Source: a virus. From it: a stretch of DNA of 25,190 bases. The notes under the pieces are model-generated. The model saw only the letters and a list, made by a program, of their open reading frames with translations. It had not been told where the DNA came from and made no database searches. Positions 7,647-15,810 of this stretch are shown here, piece by piece. Position 1 is the stretch's first letter. Each line of letters opens with the position of its first letter. Position numbers and translations under genes: made by a program. The stretch is from IMG/VR virus record IMGVR_UViG_3300031746_001495, positions 1 to 25,190 of that record, one strand, 5' to 3'.

Positions 7647-8945
7647 ATGGCAACATACACACCTCAAGACGCAACTGGCGTCTTAATAAGCGACATATCA
7701 AAGGGAGCTCAAACCAATGACGTTAAGGTCACATTAGATAGTGAAGCAATAACTATTGCTGGGGCCCAAACTTTAGCAACTGTAACCAATGTAACCACAC
7801 TTGGCACAATAACCAATGCTGTCGCAGTAACAAATGCCGGTATTACATCTATTGATGGAAAGATGGTTTCAGGAACGGATATTGGTGATGTAACTGTAAA
7901 TAATGCTGGTAGTGTAAATGCAGTTAACATACAAGACGGTGGCAATACGATTACAGTAGATGGGACAATAACAGCTGATCTTTCTGCGACAGATAATGCC
8001 GTATTAGACACAATGGTAACGGCTTTACAACTTATAGATAATGCCGTTTCTGGAGCAGGATTTAACATTACCCAAGTAAATGGTGAAACCATAGATGTAG
8101 GAGCAGGAACTGAAGCAACTGCGATTAGGGTAACTTTACCAACTGATGGTACGGGGGTTGTTAAATTGGGGGCAGGAACAGCCGAAATAGGTAAACTTGC
8201 GGCAGGAACCGCAGGTATCGGAAAACTTGTTACAAACTCTGGTGTAGATATCGGAGATGTAGATGTAACAAGTATAATCCCTGGTGTTGGTGCTACTAAT
8301 TTAGGAAAAGCAATAGATACTGCCTTAGGAGCAACCGACACTGGAGTATTAGCTTTAGCAGTCAGAGATGATACTTTAAATATCCGTTCTGGGACAGAAA
8401 ACGATGTTGAACCGTTACATACGGATGCAGTTGGTGCTTTATGGACAGACCCTCAAGGAAATGTAGCTCACGATGCTGGTGATTCCGGTAATCCAATTAA
8501 GATAGGAGCAATAGCAATAACAGCTTTATCTGGAGCGACTATGGTAGCCGCAGCAGATAGAACTAATTTATATGCCGATGAAGATGGGATTCAAGTAGTG
8601 AAACTTCAAACTACTAATAACGATATGTTGGTGGAAAGAGTTTCCAACACAGACGGGGCTTCAACTGCTTCAACGGTATTCGGGGCAACGGCTAACTGCT
8701 ACAACTGCATAACAACAATTATAGTTCACAACGCCCACGCTTCCACGAACGGATATGTAGATATAAGGGATGGAACAGCGGGAACGGTTTTAGCGACATT
8801 ACCTTTGCCGGCCAATGGTGGAACAGCAATTAGCTTTCCAGTTCCATTAAGACAAACAACAGTTAATACCGCTTTGGCATTTGATGTTTCGGCGGCAATT
8901 ACAACAGTTTATTTAACTTTTATAGGATATAAGAGCAAAGCATAA
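7647..8945 (+). CDS. Beta-rich structural protein, probable fibre or capsid decoration protein
   Basis: This 432-residue protein is rich in Thr, Val, Ala and Gly. The N-terminal half has irregular beta repeats (TNVTTLGTITNAVAVTNAG; later VKLGAGTAEIGKLAAGTAGIGKL), suggestive of a beta-helix or solenoid shaft. Around residues 235-260 comes ALAVRDDTLNIRSG with a GALWTDPQGN stretch, a pattern seen in phage structural proteins. The C-terminal 120 residues (from MLVERVSNTDGAST) form an apparent compact beta-sandwich with two cysteines in ANCYNC. Together with the flanking genes it forms a block of surface proteins. It could be a fibre partner or a head decoration; the sequence does not decide. Confidence 0.55.
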   Translation: MATYTPQDATGVLISDISKGAQTNDVKVTLDSEAITIAGAQTLATVTNVTTLGTITNAVAVTNAGITSIDGKMVSGTDIGDVTVNNAGSVNAVNIQDGGNTITVDGTITADLSATDNAVLDTMVTALQLIDNAVSGAGFNITQVNGETIDVGAGTEATAIRVTLPTDGTGVVKLGAGTAEIGKLAAGTAGIGKLVTNSGVDIGDVDVTSIIPGVGATNLGKAIDTALGATDTGVLALAVRDDTLNIRSGTENDVEPLHTDAVGALWTDPQGNVAHDAGDSGNPIKIGAIAITALSGATMVAAADRTNLYADEDGIQVVKLQTTNNDMLVERVSNTDGASTASTVFGATANCYNCITTIIVHNAHASTNGYVDIRDGTAGTVLATLPLPANGGTAISFPVPLRQTTVNTALAFDVSAAITTVYLTFIGYKSKA

Positions 8946-8948
8946 TAT

Positions 8949-9005
8949 ATGCCAGACCCAGCTTCAACAAATTTAACATCAGATAATATACCCTTATGGC
9001 AGTAG
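8949..9005 (+). CDS. Possible 18-residue peptide between two fibre genes
   Basis: A short frame MPDPASTNLTSDNIPLWQ starts at ATG 8949 just after the previous stop, in the taatatATG context used by real genes here. It ends 10 bases into the next gene. It might be a translated coupling peptide that carries ribosomes to the 8996 start, or chance. No known relative. Confidence 0.25.
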   Translation: MPDPASTNLTSDNIPLWQ

Positions 9006-10984
9006 CATACGATTCAGCGGGAGCAGGAGCGGGAACGGAAACCAATCTTGCTTCATTAGATGTAGTATGTCCAGCAATAATAGCTGCGGGTGATATTCTT
9101 ATTGCTCACGTTATTTATACGGGTACAACCACTGGCCCATCAACACCTGCTAACTGGACGGCTTTATATGGCCCAGCAAATGTAGGTTCTACTGCTGCAA
9201 CGGCAAGACATTGGGTATTCGGGAAAATCGCAATCGGAGATGAAGACGGAACCACTATCGGCTTTGGAACAGCAGGAGGAACTGAAGGCCGTGCAGGAAG
9301 GATTTATAGATTTACAGGCCGTGTTACTGGCACGATTGCTCAATGCGTTCCCTCTGCCAGTTTTTCAACTACTGCTCACGATACTGACCCTCAAGGCCCG
9401 GCAGTAACTACAACCTTAGCCGGTGCTTTGGCAGTTGCTTGTATGTGTCAGGACGATAATAATACCGAGGAAGCTATCGTAAATATGACTGGTGGCACTT
9501 GGGGAGGTCACATTGAATACTCAAATGCCACTTGGGGACCACAAGGAATTGTACTTTACTTAAACACTGCTACCCCCACTGCTAATCCAGGGACTATTAC
9601 TGGTGGAGCTATGGTTGCCGCCAATGATGAGGCGGGAACGATTGGATTTGAAATAAGACACTCCTCAGCAACCCCCCCGACAACAACCATTGATACCCCC
9701 GACAACAACGCCACAGGAGTAAGTATAACCCCAGATTTGCTCTTTACAGGAACAGACGACAGTTCAGATGAAGTGGAATATGAGGTACAGGTGGATACGG
9801 CAGTAGGGTTTAATAGTGGTGCTGGTTCTCTAATAACAAATTCCACAACTAAATATGAAGATGCGATGTATGCTGGTTCCATGATTAAAAAGGGACAGTC
9901 GTTTACTGCAATTGCAACTAATTTAACAGCATTAAAAGTAAATTTAAAAAAAACATTAAGTCCAACTGGTACTATAACAGCATATTTATATAATGCTGAT
10001 GCGGGTCCTCCCTATGCCCCTACTGGTGGGGCTTTAGCGACTTCTACTAATAGTATAAATGTAAGTACCGACTTAACTACAAGTTATCAGCAAAAAACTT
10101 TTAATTTTAATAATTATACGTTATCAGCGGCAACGGTATATGTTATAACTTTTGAATTTACAAGTACAAGTTCTGATTCGTCTAATTATATTTCTTCTTA
10201 TTATAGTGGAGATTCAATTTCAGGAAATCGTTCTACTTATGTTTCTTCGTGGACAGGAAATACTTCCTATGATTGTGAATGTGAAATATGGACTTCAAGT
10301 GGTTCTGGTCCCCTCCTTGACATCCTCTCCTCCACCGAAGACCCCTCACACTTTGCAGGCACAGGTTCTCCTTCTCCTTTTCCTTCAGGAAATCAGATAA
10401 CTTATTCGGTTCAGGCGGCGGCAGGATTATTAAATAACACGGCTTACTATTGGAGAGTAAAAGCCAAAGACGCTTTAGGAACGAATACTTGGGGGGCGTG
10501 GAGTTTAGGGGACGCTTCAGATGGATATAACAAGTTCACGACAGTGACGGCGGGAGGAACTTGTGCTCTTACGGGAACCGTAGCATCAGCACCACCAACA
10601 GAAGCGAATATAGTTACTGGGGGAAAGACAATTATTTTAACTTTGACTGGTGATACTTGGGTAGCGACAGTAGGACAGGATAATGCCATCACCACGGCAC
10701 TTATAGCGGGTATTGATTCGGCTCAATCAGAAGGAACAGGTTGGGATGCGGTGGTTAAAGCCAATATGGTATTTACAGATATTAGCCGAGATTCTAATAC
10801 AGTAGTTACGGTTACATTAGGGGCTGAAGCAACTTATGATATTACAGCCACAGAAACAATTACAGTTACTATTCCAGCTTCGGCGGTAACCCTTGCGGCT
10901 CAAATAGTGGCAACACCGACATTCACGGTTACGCCAGTCGGAGGGGTAAATAACAATAATCTTTTAATATTAGGGACAGGATAA
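8996..10984 (+). CDS. Multidomain adhesin-like protein with inserted anchor/carbohydrate-type module
   Basis: This 662-residue protein shows four parts. Residues 1-225 are a beta-sandwich like those on many phage surface proteins. From about 230 a fibronectin-III-like domain begins (PPTTTIDTPDNNATGVSITPD... EVEYEVQVDTA). It is interrupted at about 278-440 by a module (GQSFTA, LTALKVNLKK, ITAYLYNAD, YVITFEF, YDCECEIWTS) resembling the choice-of-anchor R type beta domain, then resumes (QITYSVQAAAGLLNNTAYYWRVKAKDA). Residues 520-650 (TCALTGTVASAPPTEANIVTGG... VTVTIPASAV) form a bacterial surface-type beta domain. The inserted part is more AT-rich at the DNA level than its flanks, which are C-rich. 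Likely role: host binding on the virion surface. Receptor unknown. Confidence 0.6.
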   Translation: MAVAYDSAGAGAGTETNLASLDVVCPAIIAAGDILIAHVIYTGTTTGPSTPANWTALYGPANVGSTAATARHWVFGKIAIGDEDGTTIGFGTAGGTEGRAGRIYRFTGRVTGTIAQCVPSASFSTTAHDTDPQGPAVTTTLAGALAVACMCQDDNNTEEAIVNMTGGTWGGHIEYSNATWGPQGIVLYLNTATPTANPGTITGGAMVAANDEAGTIGFEIRHSSATPPTTTIDTPDNNATGVSITPDLLFTGTDDSSDEVEYEVQVDTAVGFNSGAGSLITNSTTKYEDAMYAGSMIKKGQSFTAIATNLTALKVNLKKTLSPTGTITAYLYNADAGPPYAPTGGALATSTNSINVSTDLTTSYQQKTFNFNNYTLSAATVYVITFEFTSTSSDSSNYISSYYSGDSISGNRSTYVSSWTGNTSYDCECEIWTSSGSGPLLDILSSTEDPSHFAGTGSPSPFPSGNQITYSVQAAAGLLNNTAYYWRVKAKDALGTNTWGAWSLGDASDGYNKFTTVTAGGTCALTGTVASAPPTEANIVTGGKTIILTLTGDTWVATVGQDNAITTALIAGIDSAQSEGTGWDAVVKANMVFTDISRDSNTVVTVTLGAEATYDITATETITVTIPASAVTLAAQIVATPTFTVTPVGGVNNNNLLILGTG

Positions 10985-10988
10985 ATAT

Positions 10989-11309
10989 ATGCACCAACTA
11001 TTAGAAAAATTATTAACAAAAAGAAAAATAACAAATGTAAACGAGTTAACCGTAGAAGAGGCGGAACAATTTGATTCCTGGCAAAAGACGCTGACCGAAG
11101 GTGAAATGTCGGTTGAGAAGATAAGAGATTTCTGTCAGGCGCAGTTAGACATTATAAAAGGGCAGATGAAAGGGATAGACAATACTCCGCAAAAGAATGA
11201 AAGACTGACAACATACTTTAACATCTATGACGCTTTAATAACTTTAATTAACTCCCCACAAAGCGAAAGGGAATCATTAGAGAAATATTTAAATCAACTT
11301 TTAAAATAA
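10989..11309 (+). CDS. Small helical phage protein of unknown function
   Basis: This 106-residue, almost entirely helical protein reads MHQLLEKLLTKRKI... VEEAEQFDSWQKTLTEGE... VEKIRDFCQAQLDIIKGQ, with an EKYLNQLLK end. I have a loose memory of similar small helical proteins encoded near portal or scaffold genes of uncultured phages, but no function. No membrane segment or catalytic motif. It sits four bases after the adhesin gene and one base before the next small gene (TAA-T-ATG), so it is part of the same transcript. A minor head or assembly protein is possible. Confidence 0.65.
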   Translation: MHQLLEKLLTKRKITNVNELTVEEAEQFDSWQKTLTEGEMSVEKIRDFCQAQLDIIKGQMKGIDNTPQKNERLTTYFNIYDALITLINSPQSERESLEKYLNQLLK

Positions 11310-11310
11310 T

Positions 11311-11442
11311 ATGCCCTTTAAATCAGAAAAGCAAAGGAGATACCTTTGGAAACACGAGCCAGAAGTAGCCAAAAAATGGGCTAAGAAATATGGTTCTAAA
11401 ATCAAAAAGTCGATAAAAAAAGCATCATTTAAAAAAGGTTAA
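11311..11442 (+). CDS. Small basic phage protein, MPFKSE-QRR family
   Basis: This 43-residue protein begins MPFKSEKQRRYLWKHEPEVAKKW and ends in a Lys-rich tail (KKSIKKASFKKG). The opening pattern MPFKSE(K/A)QRR(W/Y) followed by KPE.A..W is a recurrent family of tiny phage proteins, often encoded near structural genes, of unknown function. The strong positive charge suggests nucleic-acid contact or a structural role in the head. Start context is TAA-T-ATG after the previous gene. Real gene by family resemblance, although short. Confidence 0.7.
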   Translation: MPFKSEKQRRYLWKHEPEVAKKWAKKYGSKIKKSIKKASFKKG

Positions 11443-11447
11443 ACAAT

Positions 11448-11504
11448 ATGAAATTAAGAAGAAGACACTGGACTGGGAATCAACGTGCAGGGTCAAGAGG
11501 ATAA
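11448..11504 (+). CDS. Possible 18-residue arginine-rich peptide
   Basis: ATG at 11448, in the acaatATG context, opens MKLRRRHWTGNQRAGSRG before two stops. The basic composition matches the neighbouring gene, but the frame is too short to support on its own. The rest of the interval up to 11623 holds only short frames and small hairpins (for example GAGG-acaaaa-CCTC near 11561-11574). Confidence 0.25.
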   Translation: MKLRRRHWTGNQRAGSRG

Positions 11505-11623
11505 TAAACTTCAGAGCCATTAAAGGCACAGAAGCCGCGAAAGAAAACGCGTTAAAATAAGAGGACAAAACCTCGTTAAAAAATGTAAAGGTCGACTATT
11601 CATAGTTAAGTCGTAAAATTACT

Positions 11624-12277
11624 ATGCTTAAAAAATTAGAAGATGTAAAACCAGTTTCAGAACCATCACCTGAACCAATCGCTGAACCCGTCAACCCAGA
11701 CGTTAAACCGGAGGAAAAGGTGCCAGTTACAGAGGAAATAGCACCAAAACCAGCGGCTCAAGAACCCGGTCCCGTTCCCTACAAGAGATTTCAAGAGGTG
11801 AACGACAAAGCCAAAATTCTTGAGGAAGAGTTAAAAATAGCGAGAGAATCCTCTGTTTCTCCTGAGAAACTTGCTGAATTACCTGATTGGGAATTGATGA
11901 CAGAAACCGAAAAATATCTGGCCAAAGAACTGATGAACCTGAAGGAAAAGACTAAATGGGAAGAGGACTTTACTAGGGCAAAAAAGACATTCCCGGAATT
12001 AGGGGACAAAGCGGCAGAGTTCAAAGACTTTGCTTACAAGTATCCTAAATCTGTGGATGTAGAAGTTCTGGCAAAATCATTCCTATTCAAGCCAGCTTCA
12101 GAACCAGTTGAAAAGCCAGCCAATAAAGGATTAGAAAAACCAACAGGAGGTTCAAGGCAAGTTCCAGCACCCGGACTTACTCTGGATGAGATTAAGAGAC
12201 TGAGGGAGAACCAACCCAAACTATACGAAAAGATGGTTATAGAAGGGAAACTCCCAAAAAAGTTGCCAGAGAAGTAG
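11624..12277 (+). CDS. Capsid scaffolding protein (probable)
   Basis: This 217-residue protein lies directly before the major capsid gene, the usual place for the scaffold that guides prohead assembly and is then released. Residues 1-50 are Pro/Glu-rich and disordered (PVSEPSPEPIAEPVNPD). A highly charged helical region then contains PYKRFQEVNDKAKILEEELKIA, a pattern common in phage scaffold proteins. The C-terminus is basic and helical (LTLDEIKRLRENQPKLYEKM... KLPKKLPEK), fitting a coat-binding helix-turn-helix. No protease motif is seen. Start context attactATG without Shine-Dalgarno. Confidence 0.75.
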   Translation: MLKKLEDVKPVSEPSPEPIAEPVNPDVKPEEKVPVTEEIAPKPAAQEPGPVPYKRFQEVNDKAKILEEELKIARESSVSPEKLAELPDWELMTETEKYLAKELMNLKEKTKWEEDFTRAKKTFPELGDKAAEFKDFAYKYPKSVDVEVLAKSFLFKPASEPVEKPANKGLEKPTGGSRQVPAPGLTLDEIKRLRENQPKLYEKMVIEGKLPKKLPEK

Positions 12278-12316
12278 GGGACAGGTCGCAGGAGAAATCT
12301 TTATTAGAATGAAAAT

Positions 12317-13597
12317 ATGGCTTTAACAAATTTCGGAGAAGCATTTGCAAAGAATTGTCTGAGAAAGTTTTATTTCAAAGCATTAGCTCCTGCAATTTGC
12401 AATACTGATTACGAAGGAGAGGTGAAAGCACTTGGAGATCAGGTTACTATCCTGATGTTCTTGAACGACATAGCGTTAACAACCTATGCGGCTAACACCA
12501 ATATGACTACCGAGTATCCGGTTGATACTGAATCCCATTTACAGATTGACAGAGCAAAATACTGGAACTTCAATATTGACAGAGTGGATAGGTTATTCAC
12601 TTATGTTGATGACGAAGACAGCACCTTGATTGAGAACGCTGGTGATGTTTTAACTAGGGCGATTGACACTGATATGATGAAGAAAATATCAGAAGAGTGT
12701 CAAGCAGGGCACATTGTTCCTAATGGCCCATCAGAGGCAGGAACATTTAACCTTGTTATTGGAAGCGCCAACACTTATGTCACCATTACTACTGCGGCAT
12801 CGTGGGGTGTAGCCACCTTAACTGGTGTGTTTCAAGATGAACCCCGTATTGCTGGAGAAGCTAACGGCTGGCCTACAAATATAGTTGGAAGAGGGTTTAG
12901 AACCTGTTCGAGCAAGATTAACTCACCGTGGTATAGGATCACAGCGAGAACAAACTCGTCAGTTATTACCTTCAACAACTGGGATGGAAGCACAACCGGC
13001 GATGGAATATCAGGTTGTTACATAAAGGGTATGTGGTTAGGAGCAGGTCTCACAGTCGGTGGAACTTGCGGAGTGAGTTATGGTTGCCAGATTGAAGGAT
13101 ACAGAGATACAGCAATCACCGCAACTAATATATACGCATTGGTTTGCGAGGCAGCACAGAAACTTGATGAAGAGGGAATTCCGACAGAAGACAGGCACTT
13201 AATAATCCCAGCTTGGTTCAAGGCACGCTTGATTCAGGCGACACAACTCCAGCCAGATATTGCTATGTATTACACAGATACTGTAATAAACGGCAAGGTT
13301 GGAAGAGTGTCAGGATTTGACTTACACCTGACATCAGATGACAGGTTTAGCACTTGTGTTTCACCCATAATAGATATGGGTTCTACAGGAGACTGGAGTG
13401 CGGTAACCGGAACAGGATACTTGATACCAGCAGTTCATAAGAGCTTTATCACCTTCGCTCATAAATGGGCGGAATCAAGGGTGGTAGACGCTGAATTACA
13501 GTTCGCTAAGTTATATCAGGGTTTGAACTTATGGGGTTTCAAGGTGTTACCTTTAAGAAGGAAAGCAGGTGCGGTTATCTACGGACACCCAGCTTAG
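12317..13597 (+). CDS. Major capsid protein, HK97-fold, P22 coat-like, with insertion domain
   Basis: This 426-residue protein is the likely shell subunit. Support: position after the scaffold; an N-terminal arm (MALTNFGEAFAKNCLRKFYFKAL); a beta-rich E-loop-like region (KALGDQVTILMFLNDIALTTY); a spine-helix-like segment (ENAGDVLTRAIDTDMMKKISEE); and a P-domain stretch typical of P22-type coats, EAAQKLDEEGIPTEDRHLIIPAW (277-300). It ends in VDAELQFAKLYQGLNLWGFKVLPLRR. Residues about 137-268 form a Gly/Thr/Ser-rich insertion with several cysteines (C197, C234, C251, C257), comparable in place to the P22 I-domain. An AGGAG lies at 12290-12294, too far from the ATG at 12317 to act as a normal ribosome site. 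Confidence 0.85.
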   Translation: MALTNFGEAFAKNCLRKFYFKALAPAICNTDYEGEVKALGDQVTILMFLNDIALTTYAANTNMTTEYPVDTESHLQIDRAKYWNFNIDRVDRLFTYVDDEDSTLIENAGDVLTRAIDTDMMKKISEECQAGHIVPNGPSEAGTFNLVIGSANTYVTITTAASWGVATLTGVFQDEPRIAGEANGWPTNIVGRGFRTCSSKINSPWYRITARTNSSVITFNNWDGSTTGDGISGCYIKGMWLGAGLTVGGTCGVSYGCQIEGYRDTAITATNIYALVCEAAQKLDEEGIPTEDRHLIIPAWFKARLIQATQLQPDIAMYYTDTVINGKVGRVSGFDLHLTSDDRFSTCVSPIIDMGSTGDWSAVTGTGYLIPAVHKSFITFAHKWAESRVVDAELQFAKLYQGLNLWGFKVLPLRRKAGAVIYGHPA

Positions 13598-13631
13598 TAG
13601 TTAGTTAGTTACGAAATTTAACAACTTGTGG

Positions 13632-13698
13632 ATGTTCTGGATTCTTGGCCTCGTAGCGCAATCTGCGAAGGCCAAGACCAGATTGTGATTCAGAACAT
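13632..13698 (+). promoter_or_regulatory. Three-tier hairpin in the gap after the major capsid gene
   Basis: ATGTTCTG (13632-13639) pairs with CAGAACAT (13691-13698). Inside it, TCTTGGCCT (13643-13651) pairs with AGGCCAAGA (13669-13677), nine perfect pairs. At the tip, CGCA (13657-13660) pairs with TGCG (13664-13667). No T-run follows, so it is not a classic terminator. It may protect the 3' end of the abundant capsid message, be an RNase III site, or partly halt transcription into the next genes. Confidence 0.6.
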
Positions 13699-13710
13699 TA
13701 CAATAAAACT

Positions 13711-14349
13711 ATGTGGTTTAAAAAGAAAATAACAAATATATTTGACCAACTGCCGATGTTGTGTTCTCACTGCAATAAGTCTTTTCCGAAAAATGTGATA
13801 GTTTGCCCCCATTGTAAAGAAGAATTAGTAAAGACATCGCCAAGACCAGGCAGAGACCAACAAACTTCAGTCCAGTATGGGGAAAGGCAGGGAAAAGAGT
13901 TATCCCAGCCGGTATTTAATACAGAGACGAACTCAATAGAACTTCATATCAGGGATGAAAAATACCCGATGAGATGTTTTCCCAGACACCACGTATTACA
14001 CGGGCCATTAGCGCCATTAAAAAGGTATATTAAGAATTTAGTGATAGAACAGTTGGTGAAATGCTTGCCCTACAAGATACCGGATGAGAATTTAGCCGAA
14101 CCAGTAAGGGAAATAGCAAGAGTATTTGATTTATTAGTGGAAGTGGAAGATGAGCCGGAAATGAAACGGCTGATGGGACAGTTCAAAGACGCCATCTGTA
14201 TGGTATTGCAAGAGGATGACGCTTGGAGATATACAGTCCAGATGTTCCTGCAGAAGTTAGATATGAAAAAAATGAAATTAAGCGAGGCGGACATTTATTA
14301 TTTTAAAGGCAAAAGTTTCGATGTCAACAAGGCACTAAACATTAAATAA
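13711..14349 (+). CDS. Zinc-ribbon protein of unknown function, head-neck module
   Basis: This 212-residue protein has an N-terminal zinc ribbon: two CxxC pairs at about residues 18-21 and 32-35 (CSHCNKSFPKNVIVCPHC). The middle has beta strands (SIELHIRDEKYPMRCF), then a helical half with acidic stretches (VEVEDEPEMKRLMGQF) and a basic end. It lies between the capsid and tail genes and is probably a minor structural or assembly protein. The zinc ribbon may mediate protein or DNA contact. No homologous family recognised. It is followed one base later by the next gene. Confidence 0.65.
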   Translation: MWFKKKITNIFDQLPMLCSHCNKSFPKNVIVCPHCKEELVKTSPRPGRDQQTSVQYGERQGKELSQPVFNTETNSIELHIRDEKYPMRCFPRHHVLHGPLAPLKRYIKNLVIEQLVKCLPYKIPDENLAEPVREIARVFDLLVEVEDEPEMKRLMGQFKDAICMVLQEDDAWRYTVQMFLQKLDMKKMKLSEADIYYFKGKSFDVNKALNIK

Positions 14350-14350
14350 A

Positions 14351-15796
14351 ATGGGAATACTTTCATACATTATAAAATCATTCAGAGGCGGAATATCAGA
14401 TGAAGCCGATAAGGGAATAGCTGGTTCTTTTAAATACAGCTATTGCGCAGATATTCATAAAAAGAAAGATTCATTTTCCGCCCAGCAGGCAATGTTGAGG
14501 GAAACTTCGGGGGATTTAATGACTGACCTTCCGAGATGGTTTGTTCCCTGTTCGAAAGACGGGACTACCTATGCTTTTGGTGATGGCGGAACTATTTACA
14601 CAAGGTCAGGTGGCGGGATTTGGGGCTCCCCATACCACGATGCCAACGGGGCTATTAAGGGCGCTTACTGTTGGACATTCCACGATGGTTCAACCTATCT
14701 TATTTGGGGGACAGATACTTCAGTATCAAGAAAACAAATCTGGACAACTAATTCGGGGGCGAATTGGGGAAATGTGGAGTTAAACTGGAAAACAAATCTG
14801 ACTTCGGCTACCTGGCACACAATGGAGAATGCCTGCGGAAACTTAATGATATGCAATGGGCTTTATCTGGCGATGATTGACTACACGGCCAACTACACGC
14901 CCGAGGCATTGAATATAAGACCCGAAAATCTCACTAAATGCTTAGAGGAAAGGGATGATAATGTAATTATAGGTTCTACCCGGCCGGATAATGATGAAAG
15001 GAGTTATATCTGGTCTTGGATTACCACAGCCCTAAATTGGGTTCAGAAAAAGAAGATACCAGCACCAGGAGTGAATGCTTTGATTTATACCGAATATCCA
15101 TTCTTACAAGCAGGAACTAACGGGCAGTTATTCTATTCTGATTTTACTAATGTAGTTCCAGTTCATTCAGTTCCAGGCGGGGGATATTGTAATCCGGGTG
15201 GAGTTTGCGAAGATGAGAATCTGGCTTTATTTGGGATGTATGGCGGAACTTATCCTGGAATATGGTCTTATGGTAGGAAGAACAAAAACAGACCTTTAGT
15301 TTTAAATTATGAATATAGGATGTCTCCGACAACAACGGGAAGCAACGTAACAGAGATAGGGGCGGTGGCGAATATAAATGGATTACTATTAGCTTCTTGG
15401 AAAACATTAGAAGGAACAGCTGGCGAATTAAATTATGGGGTTGATTGTGCCAGCACATCGCAAAAAGCATCATCCATTTATGAGGGACTGGAGTTTGACG
15501 GCGAGATGCCGCACATAGAGAAATACTTCCAGAATGTAAAGGTTTCAATGGAGCCATTGTCAGCTGGTTGTTTAGTCCAATGTAAATACAAGATAGACAG
15601 AGGTTCTTGGACAGATGCCAAAACAGGCGAGGGTGGAATTTACTTTAATAAAACAGGGGCAACTGATGGAATTTTTGTAATAGGGCAAAGGGGAAAAATA
15701 ATAGAAATAGGATTAACTTTAACATCGAGTGGGAATTATAGCCCAGAAATATTAAGCATCACGACTTTTTTAGGTCGCGAGCAAGATGAATATTAA
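14351..15796 (+). CDS. Beta-propeller-like short-tail (nozzle/hub) protein
   Basis: This 481-residue protein opens SFRGGISDEADKGIAGSFKYSYCADIHKKKDSF, an opening (GGIS...GI.GSF..) that I associate with tail nozzle proteins of short-tailed phages. It then shows repeated blade-like units with WxxS/G turns (TIYTRSGGGIWGSPYHD, YLIWGTDTSVSRKQIW, QLFYSDFTNVVPVHSVPG, GIWSYGRKNK), fitting a beta-propeller. The C-terminal 130 residues form a beta-sandwich-like part (VKVSMEPLSAGCLVQCKYKI). In P22 and T7-like virions a propeller protein forms the tail hub or nozzle below the adaptor ring, and the adaptor candidate follows directly here. Function assigned from order and fold signs only. Confidence 0.6.
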   Translation: MGILSYIIKSFRGGISDEADKGIAGSFKYSYCADIHKKKDSFSAQQAMLRETSGDLMTDLPRWFVPCSKDGTTYAFGDGGTIYTRSGGGIWGSPYHDANGAIKGAYCWTFHDGSTYLIWGTDTSVSRKQIWTTNSGANWGNVELNWKTNLTSATWHTMENACGNLMICNGLYLAMIDYTANYTPEALNIRPENLTKCLEERDDNVIIGSTRPDNDERSYIWSWITTALNWVQKKKIPAPGVNALIYTEYPFLQAGTNGQLFYSDFTNVVPVHSVPGGGYCNPGGVCEDENLALFGMYGGTYPGIWSYGRKNKNRPLVLNYEYRMSPTTTGSNVTEIGAVANINGLLLASWKTLEGTAGELNYGVDCASTSQKASSIYEGLEFDGEMPHIEKYFQNVKVSMEPLSAGCLVQCKYKIDRGSWTDAKTGEGGIYFNKTGATDGIFVIGQRGKIIEIGLTLTSSGNYSPEILSITTFLGREQDEY

Positions 15797-15810
15797 ATAA
15801 ATAAAACAAT

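Noticed and set aside
7709-8341. 210-codon minus-strand frame
   Set aside because: It lies fully antisense to the well-formed 7647 structural gene, whose Thr/Val/Ala-rich codons leave the opposite frame free of stops. Its Pro/Val/Ser-rich product is typical of such shadows.
10152-10400. 82-codon + strand frame inside the adhesin gene
   Set aside because: It overlaps the adhesin coding sequence fully in another frame and has a biased Leu/Gln/Ile-rich product typical of a shadow frame.
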